Origin: Bacillota bacterium | GTDB taxonomy: Bacteria > Bacillota_E > Sulfobacillia > Sulfobacillales > Sulfobacillaceae | Length of the DNA stretch: 5,461 nucleotides | Assembly (NCBI GenBank): GCA_021802225.1 | Contig: JAKAAS010000166.1 | Span: forward strand, 1 to 5,461 | Direction of reading: 5' to 3' | Part shown: positions 1 through 4,735 of the stretch, one piece after another | Position numbering within the stretch: position 1 is the stretch's first letter | Layout of the letters: every line of letters begins with the position of its first letter | Translations under genes and position numbers: made by a program | Notes under the pieces: generated by a model | What the model saw: the letters and a program-made list of their open reading frames with translations, nothing else | Databases searched by the model: none | Told to the model about the DNA's origin: nothing

Positions 1-2
1 AG

Positions 3-179
3 ATGGATCATGATCACAGCCTCCTTCTACCGGGAGAATGGTCATTGTGCATGCTCTCCATTGACGGTACAAGAAAGGGATGGTGTTGTCCAGTAGGAGC
101 CTCGAAATTGATGCGGAAATCGGGTCTAATCCGGAAGGAAATTCGTCAATTATTATCCGCGAGGAGTATAGTGCAGTGA
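3..179 (+). CDS. Doubtful short open frame at window edge (58 codons)
   Basis: An ATG at position 3 opens a 58-codon frame that ends at TGA 177-179. The frame is also open back to the window edge, so this could be the 3' end of a longer gene. The product is basic in its second half (for example GLIRKEIRQLL) and carries a CC pair in KGWCCPVG. I do not recognise a family, and no signal peptide or membrane segment is visible. A ribosome binding site cannot be judged because only two bases precede the ATG. Base composition here is AT-richer than in the genes downstream. It may be a chance frame or a gene remnant, and the call is weak. Confidence 0.2.
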   Translation: MDHDHSLLLPGEWSLCMLSIDGTRKGWCCPVGASKLMRKSGLIRKEIRQLLSARSIVQ

Positions 180-205
180 TGCTCCTGAGATGATCAGGCT
201 CACCT

Positions 206-243
206 TATTGCCCTTTTCTGATCCCATACTACACAGACCCCAG
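206..243 (+). repeat. Diverged direct repeat, copy 1
   Basis: This copy reads TATTGC, TTTTC, then CTACACA and ACCCCAG. It matches copy 2 at 384-420 at 31 of 38 aligned positions, with six mismatches and one gap by hand alignment. The starts of the copies are 178 bp apart. After the core, both copies also carry a GC(C/T)TTACA motif and a GTAT..T...CACAA-like stretch, so the original duplication may have been longer (roughly 206-278 and 384-467). Confidence 0.55.
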
Positions 244-383
244 CTTGAAAGCCTTACATAGTGCGGTATTCTTCACAATGTCATCTCAGTCGTCAGACTA
301 TTTCCGGGCAACAGCGCTCGCATTGGGAGTGGAAGGGCTGTTTTCTGAGAGATTGGGGTGGGTTTAGACCGATGTTTAGTGGC

Positions 384-420
384 TATTGCAGTTTTCGTTC
401 CAATGCTACACAAACCCCAG
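384..420 (+). repeat. Diverged direct repeat, copy 2
   Basis: This is the second copy of the 206-243 element in the same orientation. It carries CTACACA and ACCCCAG blocks that differ from copy 1 only at the single base between them. It lies just upstream of the candidate promoter of the lipoprotein gene, so it could be a regulatory site, or both copies could be ends of degraded mobile elements. Confidence 0.55.
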
Positions 421-429
421 GCCACGTCG

Positions 430-458
430 TTGCTTTACACTACAGATCGTAGTATATT
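430..458 (+). promoter_or_regulatory. Candidate sigma-70/SigA-type promoter for the lipoprotein gene
   Basis: A TTGCTT box at 430-435 and a TATATT box at 453-458 are separated by 17 bp. The -10 box differs from TATAAT at one position, while the -35 box keeps only the TTG half. Transcription would begin near 465, giving a leader of about 30 nt that includes the ribosome binding site. This is inferred from consensus only. Confidence 0.4.
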
Positions 459-494
459 GAACACAAAACTAACTTAAAAGAGGATAGGTGACCT

Positions 495-860
495 ATGAAC
501 ACCGCGACATTCATTACCGTAGGAGTTGCTCTCCCGTTGCTTATTGCCGGGTGTGGCACTCAGGCATCGGCCCCGATGTCGGCCACACCCGCGGCTTCTG
601 TGCCAGGAAAGATGGTCTTGGCCAATGGCAAATTTGCGCCGGATACGGCGAGCCTTTCTTCGGGGCAAAAATTAACCTTTGTCTTTGATGGCATGGGAAG
701 TGATCACATTGAGGTTTTCACCAATGGGCACAAGGTCGCACAATCTCCGCGGCTGAATCACGGCGGCGCCTGGACCTATGCCTTCAAGAGCGCCGGGCAG
801 TATACCGCAGAGCCCGAAGCCATGACATATATCCACGCCAGTATTAGCGTCAAATCGTGA
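495..860 (+). CDS. Small lipoprotein with cupredoxin-like domain lacking the usual copper ligands
   Basis: The product is a 121-residue exported lipoprotein. Its N-terminus is hydrophobic and ends in a lipobox, IAGC at residues 17-20, so Cys20 would be lipidated and the protein held on the outer face of the membrane. A Ser/Ala/Pro-rich linker (21-38) follows. Residues 40-121 show a cupredoxin-like pattern: a GKFAPDTASLSSGQKLTF strand pair, SDHIEVF with His71, an AGQYTAEPEAM loop, and a final strand ASISVKS. Blue copper proteins usually have a Cys-x(n)-His-x(n)-Met cluster in that loop. Here only Met110 and a later His114 are present, so type-1 copper binding is doubtful. The signal n-region has no Lys or Arg, which is unusual, but an in-frame TGA at 489-491 rules out an earlier start. 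AGAGGA at 479-484 is a reasonable ribosome binding site. The gene appears monocistronic. The fold call is by eye only. Confidence 0.8.
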   Translation: MNTATFITVGVALPLLIAGCGTQASAPMSATPAASVPGKMVLANGKFAPDTASLSSGQKLTFVFDGMGSDHIEVFTNGHKVAQSPRLNHGGAWTYAFKSAGQYTAEPEAMTYIHASISVKS

Positions 861-888
861 TGCATCTCCGCCCCTTGCAGTTGAACTA

Positions 889-1266
889 ACCGTCGCCGCT
901 GACCACGGAAAATTTCGCCCTGTCATGATCGGTCCCCACAGTGACGCGGCCAATGTTTTGGACCGGATTGTAGACTCCATAGCGAATAGCCTTTCCCACC
1001 ACTCGGTCGGGAAAGGCATGGGCATTGACCGCAATTGGGGAGGTATGCTGGACCTGCGGTCTGGCAGGGGTCCACCAACTCCGTTTTTGGACGTCGACCG
1101 AAATCACGGGCTGCCCTCGACCCTGAAAGGCTTAGGCCTGGTGGGCAATATACTGAAACCGCAAGCGGCTCGCCTGCATCGAATGGGGCCGGTTCAGTTA
1201 ATAAGCGGGATAGGGTCGTCATGCCCTGGGCGTCAACGCCTCGGCCAGGGGGTTCAAGCTCTTTGT
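889..1266 (-). pseudogene. Decayed ISAzo13-type (DDE) transposase remnant
   Basis: Reading the minus strand from 1266 downward gives a broken transposase. TKSLNPLAEALT (1264-1231) resembles the HTH-region segment of ISAzo13-family transposases. TTLSRLLTE (1219-1193) follows in a shifted frame. The original frame then resumes with RFQYIAHQA, a TAA at 1132-1134, and GQPVISVDVQKR, which matches the family's typical GQPVISVDTKKKE. Further on come HAFPD, GKAIRYGVYNP and VTVGTDHDRAKFSV, matching the usual HDFPD, GKAIPYGVYD and VNVGxDHDTAxFAV. Reading stops at 886-888. Three in-frame stops (1219-1221, 1198-1200, 1132-1134) and the frame changes show it is dead. The N-terminal third and the C-terminal part with the last catalytic acidic residue are missing. 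Family assignment is from memory of the consensus, with several independent matching blocks. Confidence 0.75.
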
Positions 1267-1267
1267 G

Positions 1268-1302
1268 GGGGTACAGCCGACAATACGTGTAGAAATAGGC
1301 CA
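1268..1302 (-). repeat. Inverted repeat, left arm
   Basis: This arm is the reverse complement of 1517-1550 with a single inserted A/T base pair. Read on the minus strand it runs TGGCCTATTTCTACACG and onward to the C-run. Confidence 0.85.
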
Positions 1303-1516
1303 TAGTCTGGCATTTGTTACCGTTTTATGCGTGAAAGGGTCCACAGGACATCTGCTGACGCTTTTTATTAGGTCCCGCGAGTCGCGATCGGCCCCCGTTG
1401 TGGTTTGCTATCGTCACGGATAATGCCGCGCTATCCTGTCTGCAAAAGACTTGGTCAAAGGGCCAAAGCGGGCATCTGCGATCGATTCCCTTTAGGTGCC
1501 GATTATTGCCATCTTG

Positions 1517-1550
1517 TGGCCTATTTCTACACGTATGTCGGCTGTACCCC
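1517..1550 (+). repeat. Inverted repeat, right arm
   Basis: This arm is 34 bp, starts TGGCCTATTTCTACACG and ends in CCCC at 1547-1550. The sequence diverges immediately on both sides of the arm compared with the left copy, which marks its boundaries sharply. Confidence 0.85.
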
Positions 1551-1725
1551 TATACTGTGCTTAGCGCGAGATCAAGATGTGTTCCGGGGCATCGTCTGGC
1601 CATGGCGGTGACGGGGATGCATGAAGATCGCACGCAGTCCGTGACTGCTTCGCTGCCGGTGCGCCTGAGGTTCCAGACTCAACAGCTCACAGACAGAAAC
1701 TCGCCTCCCTAGATGCGTTGTGAGA

Positions 1726-1732
1726 GGGGGAG
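1726..1732 (+). promoter_or_regulatory. Ribosome binding site that decides the start of the secreted-protein gene
   Basis: GGGGGAG lies 7 nt before the ATG at 1740 and 10 nt before the ATG at 1743. The upstream in-frame ATG at 1713 has no such site and would add nine polar and charged residues before the signal peptide. Confidence 0.55.
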
Positions 1733-1739
1733 CAATGAA

Positions 1740-3251
1740 ATGATGAACACGACTATCATCAGGGGATTGACTGTGGCGGCCTGTGTAAGTGTAGGGATCG
1801 GGTCAATGGTTGCGTCTGCGCCAGTTTTCGCCGCTTCTTCCGGACTGGACGCCGCGGATTGGGCGAACAGTCAGTTGGGGTATAATCCTGCATATACAGG
1901 GATGTGCCTGGCGTTCGCCTATGACGCCTGGGGCAATGGATCCTGGCCGGGCGGTGCCGGGAACCTGCCGAATCAATGGCCCACGTTCAATCAATTGGGA
2001 TTGGCCCAGGTTGGGCCGTTTACCGCGAACGATTTTGCCCTCTGGTTGAAATCACGCGGCGCACTCCACCAAAAACTCTCCTCGCTGGCTCAAGCTCCAA
2101 TGGGGGCATTGGTCTTTTTTGGTCCCAGTGGAGCCAACACCTTTGAAGGGCATGTCGGTATCTTAACCGAACCTGGCACCGTTCCGGATCCCACTTATAT
2201 TTCGGCAGGGTGGCCCACCCAAATGTATGGGCCCTTGGCGTGGGTCGAATCCCACCATGTTTTTAATGGGAGCCCGCCGTTTGGCACGTCCGCTGATGCT
2301 CCGTATATCGGCTGGGCCTTCCCACAGGGGAACAGCTGGCTGCCATCGGACACATCCATCACGCCTGTCCTCCCGGGGATTAGGTGGAATATGACGAACC
2401 CGGGAGAAGTCAGTTGGACCCTCCTGAATTGGCCGAGCGGGCTACACGGGTGGAGCCAAACATGGAATCAGATAGCACCCAGTTCCCAGCCACAATTCAC
2501 CAACCCCATCTTCAATCGCAAAGGCTACTTGCCGACCACGGGTCAGGAAGCGGGATCGCAGGTCTACTTGACCTTTGATTTTGACAATGGCACGCAACTT
2601 ACCGCGCAATCCCCTGCGTTGAGCTTTACCGGATCAGCATCACCGGCCCCGAATCCAGGGGTAGTGTTTCCTAGCAATCCCGTTCCTGTGCCTCCGATTT
2701 TTGCGTATCCCACGGGCTGGGCCAACGGGGCGTTTATTCGCAATGAGAACACTGGGGAGGAAGCACTAGTCTATGACGATACCCAGTTTGCCATTCCGGG
2801 GCCAGCAGCCAGTATTTATGACGATTTTGGGGTATTTAACCCGACGAGTTATGTGAATGAGCCCGACACAGTCTTTGGCACTCTCCCCACCGTACCGCCC
2901 AATGGGTTTTTTATGCGCAATCCTGAGACCGGTGCGGAATCCATCGTCTTTGCGGGTGCAGCGTTTCACATTCCGAGCCCCGCAGAGTACACCCTTTTCG
3001 GCGTCGGAGCGCAAGGAGCGGGGGCGGTGAGCGTGCCTGCCGGGGTCCGTCAAGAAATTCCCACGGCGGATCCGATCAACGGTTCCTTTCTCCGCAATGA
3101 AGTCACCGGCCAGGAATATTCCTGGCAGAATGGCATTCTGTACTACATTCCGTCTGCAAGACTATACTCGAGTTTCGGTATTGTCAATGGGTCGGGATTT
3201 GTCAACGTGCCCCCCGGCATTTTCTCGGAATTGCCAATCGCGCGAAATTAA
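1740..3251 (+). CDS. Secreted modular protein: candidate CHAP/NlpC-P60-like domain plus three 59-residue repeats
   Basis: About 503 residues from the ATG at 1740; an in-frame ATG at 1713 would give 512 but lacks a ribosome binding site. Residues 1-31 form a Sec signal peptide (hydrophobic core, then SAPVFA before ASSG). Residues about 35-180 resemble a papain-like cell-wall amidase domain. Cys56 lies in GMCLAFAYDAWG at a helix start, and His138 lies in FEGHVGIL after a beta strand (GALVFFGP). This is the Cys/His arrangement of CHAP and NlpC/P60 domains; a third catalytic residue was not identified. A beta-rich, Trp-rich middle (about 185-300) and a Pro-rich linker (about 300-325) follow. The C-terminus has three repeats starting at NGAFIRN, NGFFMRN and NGSFLRN. 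Each has TG-x-E, then IP, then Y-x-x-FG, which suggests a wall- or carbohydrate-binding stalk. A peptidoglycan-hydrolase role is inference; an inactive domain is possible. The gene stands alone and is followed by a hairpin. Confidence 0.85.
   Translation: MMNTTIIRGLTVAACVSVGIGSMVASAPVFAASSGLDAADWANSQLGYNPAYTGMCLAFAYDAWGNGSWPGGAGNLPNQWPTFNQLGLAQVGPFTANDFALWLKSRGALHQKLSSLAQAPMGALVFFGPSGANTFEGHVGILTEPGTVPDPTYISAGWPTQMYGPLAWVESHHVFNGSPPFGTSADAPYIGWAFPQGNSWLPSDTSITPVLPGIRWNMTNPGEVSWTLLNWPSGLHGWSQTWNQIAPSSQPQFTNPIFNRKGYLPTTGQEAGSQVYLTFDFDNGTQLTAQSPALSFTGSASPAPNPGVVFPSNPVPVPPIFAYPTGWANGAFIRNENTGEEALVYDDTQFAIPGPAASIYDDFGVFNPTSYVNEPDTVFGTLPTVPPNGFFMRNPETGAESIVFAGAAFHIPSPAEYTLFGVGAQGAGAVSVPAGVRQEIPTADPINGSFLRNEVTGQEYSWQNGILYYIPSARLYSSFGIVNGSGFVNVPPGIFSELPIARN
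2724..3248 (+). repeat. Three in-frame 59-codon protein repeats
   Basis: Units begin at 2724, 2901 and 3078, a spacing of exactly 177 bp (59 codons); the last unit is 57 codons. The shared pattern is NG-x-F-x-RN-x-x-TG-x-E, then IP about 14-15 residues later, then Y-x-x-FG and a closing Pro-rich turn. The DNA itself has diverged, so the repeat is conserved at the protein level and is an old duplication. The pattern recalls the 'TG-x-y...IP...y..fG' modules seen in various surface proteins, recalled from memory only. Confidence 0.8.
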
Positions 3252-3261
3252 TCACACATTC

Positions 3262-3299
3262 GCGGTCCAGGAAATTCGATGGCGAAATTCCTGGACCGC
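3262..3299 (+). terminator. Strong intergenic hairpin, candidate terminator
   Basis: Arms at 3262-3278 and 3283-3299 pair over 17 bp with one A/A mismatch around an ATGG loop. The stem begins GCGGTCCAGGAA, 10 bp after the stop codon of the secreted-protein gene. Only TTCCTA follows, so the U-tract of a classical intrinsic terminator is poor. It may end or protect the upstream transcript. It also ends 7 bp before the AAGGAGG of the next gene, so it could influence that gene's translation if transcription reads through. Confidence 0.65.
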
Positions 3300-3306
3300 T
3301 TCCTAG

Positions 3307-3313
3307 AAGGAGG
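3307..3313 (+). promoter_or_regulatory. Near-consensus ribosome binding site for a GTG start
   Basis: AAGGAGG lies 6 nt before GTG 3320-3322. It supports that non-ATG start for the cysteine-rich protein. Confidence 0.8.
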
Positions 3314-3319
3314 TGGCAC

Positions 3320-4717
3320 GTGGAACACGCACCGGAGGAATGGTGGCGCTCGCTGCGGACCATGATAGAAAAAGAGCTAGAAAAAGATCTCGCCACTCGT
3401 ACCCGGTCGGTGCGACAGGGGGACGATGCACGGCCCAATGCGGATTTTCGCGTGAGTCAAATTTGGGCCCATCGCGAGGAATGGGCCCAACGTCTTTGTG
3501 CGCCTGGCGAGGTGCTCAACGGCACGTGGGAGGCCGGCGTCGCGATCGGCGTGCAGCTCTGCGCGTGGGATCTATCCCCAACAGAGGGGTGGAGACTCTG
3601 GAACAATTTACAAGCCGCGATGCAGGCGGCTCGTAAATTCGGCGGAGGGTCTGGCGGTATGGAATTCGCGGCAGGGCAACTTCTCTTCCCCTTAAATACG
3701 GTGGTCAGTGAAGACGCCACCCGGGTCCTCATCCGTCTGGCGCATGAAATCATGCAGGGCTTTCTGCCCCAGGTAAGGGGCATTCCCGCGAACATACTTG
3801 AGGAAACGGGAATGGGTAATGAACTGCGAATCGTGGGGACATTACTTAGCTCGTGTCAGTGCGGGCATCACCGGACCCAATGTCCGGAATGCGGCCAACG
3901 CGTCGCGCGTGACCGGTCGGTCGCCTCGTGCGACTGCAGCGACCATCTTCGTCAGGATCAGTCTCCTGCCGATGATCACCGGGCCAACGGTCACCGCCAA
4001 TGCAGCTGTTGCGTCCGGACGCACACGCTGCGGAACTGGAATGCCGACCAAGAAACGTTGCGAGACTTCCTCACCCAAAGCATCACGGGGGCGCCGTGGA
4101 TAGCTGGGCGAGCGTTTCAGATCAAAGCCTTTCAAGTGGGGCTGATCTGGTTGGAATTTTGTGTGGCAGACTATACCGTGATCCCCGCGCTTATCCAGAT
4201 TTGCGACAAGACTGCGGAAGGAATGCCGTGTGGCGGAACACGGCATGAGGGCATATGCCCCCAATGTGCCGCGCCCTTTGACCTCACCCGCGATCGGCAG
4301 TCGACCCAACCCTATATTACGCCGCGTGCCACATGCCTCTCCCTGGACGCGCAACGCGAATGGAATCGGCACCCCGCCATCAATGCCTCACAATTCTACG
4401 CCGAAGAGCTTGCGATCCAGGGAATCCAGTGGCTGGAGGAGGTTTTCGCCAAATGCTCCAATGAGGCCTGCTCCAATTTCTTTTCGGCGGCACCAGTGCC
4501 CACGCTAACCGACATGCTGAACTCTCCGCTCCTGACCGACGCAGAAAAAGACCAGATCCGCCGCATCCCGAGAGCGAGGAGGTTGGGGGATGTCCGCCCA
4601 GGGGCGATCAAATTTCTGCGCAGCATGACCCGGAAAATGCAGCCCCAATGCCCGCGGTGCAGCGCGCCGCCCAGTCAACGCCCTGTGCATGCCTACCGCT
4701 CAACAAACCGACCGTAA
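3320..4717 (+). CDS. Cysteine-rich, probably zinc-binding protein of unknown function
   Basis: The product has 465 residues and starts at GTG 3320 behind a near-perfect ribosome binding site. I do not recognise a family. There is no signal peptide or membrane segment, so it is probably cytoplasmic. Residues 1-175 look mostly helical, with a charged start (EKELEKDL) and a Gly-rich turn FGGGSGG at 107-113. From 179 it carries 21-Cys-type zinc-ribbon clusters: CQCGHHRTQCPEC (179-191), CDC (204-206), CSCC (228-231), then C295...C304...CPQC (313-316), C379-x4-C384 and CPRC (444-447), with two further Cys near the N-terminus (60 and 81). Metal binding and a nucleic-acid or protein adaptor role are inference. 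A helical segment separates the first clusters from the second set. The downstream gene begins 18 bp later, so the two are likely co-transcribed. The C-terminal tail is basic. Confidence 0.8.
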   Translation: MEHAPEEWWRSLRTMIEKELEKDLATRTRSVRQGDDARPNADFRVSQIWAHREEWAQRLCAPGEVLNGTWEAGVAIGVQLCAWDLSPTEGWRLWNNLQAAMQAARKFGGGSGGMEFAAGQLLFPLNTVVSEDATRVLIRLAHEIMQGFLPQVRGIPANILEETGMGNELRIVGTLLSSCQCGHHRTQCPECGQRVARDRSVASCDCSDHLRQDQSPADDHRANGHRQCSCCVRTHTLRNWNADQETLRDFLTQSITGAPWIAGRAFQIKAFQVGLIWLEFCVADYTVIPALIQICDKTAEGMPCGGTRHEGICPQCAAPFDLTRDRQSTQPYITPRATCLSLDAQREWNRHPAINASQFYAEELAIQGIQWLEEVFAKCSNEACSNFFSAAPVPTLTDMLNSPLLTDAEKDQIRRIPRARRLGDVRPGAIKFLRSMTRKMQPQCPRCSAPPSQRPVHAYRSTNRP

Positions 4718-4720
4718 ACG

Positions 4721-4726
4721 AAAGGA
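4721..4726 (+). promoter_or_regulatory. Ribosome binding site that decides the start of the last gene
   Basis: AAAGGA ends 9 nt before ATG 4736, a normal distance. It touches ATG 4727 and is only 3 nt before ATG 4730, so 4736 is the preferred start. Confidence 0.55.
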
Positions 4727-4735
4727 ATGATGTCG

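Larger units (their letters stand above)
180..480. other. Gene-free leader region upstream of the lipoprotein gene
   Basis: No convincing gene was found here. A 63-codon open frame at 261-452 has no ribosome binding site and no recognisable product. The stretch holds the two copies of a diverged direct repeat (206-243 and 384-420) and a promoter candidate near 430-458. No terminator hairpin with a T-run was seen. Confidence 0.5.
1268..1550. mobile_element. MITE-like unit with 34/35-bp terminal inverted repeats
   Basis: The left end (1268-1302) and the reverse complement of the right end (1517-1550) are identical except for one extra base in the left arm. Both begin GGGGTACAGCCGACA and end GAAATAGGCCA. 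The arms enclose about 214 bp with no credible gene. The left end sits one base from where transposase homology begins (1266), as if this unit inserted into, or truncated, the older element. No target-site duplication is evident: the left flank ends TTTGTG and the right flank begins TATACT. It may instead be a pair of inverted element ends left by rearrangement. Confidence 0.6.
861..1739. other. Intergenic region built from mobile-element debris
   Basis: No intact gene was found in this stretch of nearly 900 bp. It contains a minus-strand transposase remnant (889-1266), a MITE-like inverted-repeat unit (1268-1550), and about 190 bp (1551-1739) leading to the secreted-protein gene. Several open frames of 70-126 codons exist on both strands, but they cross the remnant in the wrong frame or lack ribosome binding sites. 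Confidence 0.6.

Noticed and set aside
8..17. Perfect 10-bp palindrome GATCATGATC near the left edge
   Set aside because: It is short, has no second copy and no gene context, and is compatible with chance.
261..452. Open frame of 63 codons on the + strand
   Set aside because: It has no ribosome binding site, overlaps the direct repeat and promoter candidate, and its product has a random-looking composition.
672..1034. Minus-strand open frame of 120 codons
   Set aside because: It crosses from the lipoprotein gene into the transposase remnant in a frame that does not carry the transposase matches.
1225..1251. Inverted-repeat-like stretch CCCTGG...CCAGGG with an inner GGCGT/ACGCC
   Set aside because: It falls inside the decayed transposase coding sequence and is explained by its codons; no T-run follows on either strand.
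925..1305. Plus-strand open frame of 126 codons over the remnant
   Set aside because: It is antisense to the recognisable transposase blocks and has no family resemblance of its own.
1551..1556. TATACT -10-like box after the right inverted-repeat arm
   Set aside because: No acceptable -35 box lies 16-18 bp upstream, and it would leave a leader of about 180 nt; too weak to list as a promoter.
1398..1712. Plus-strand open frame of 104 codons ending just before the secreted-protein gene
   Set aside because: It runs through the right arm of the inverted repeat, has no ribosome binding site, and stops at 1710-1712 in the same frame as the next gene.
3842..4372. Minus-strand open frame of 176 codons
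   Set aside because: It lies wholly inside the cysteine-rich gene on the opposite strand. It looks like a by-product of GC-rich codon use, and the sense frame has a near-perfect ribosome binding site and zinc-ribbon motifs.
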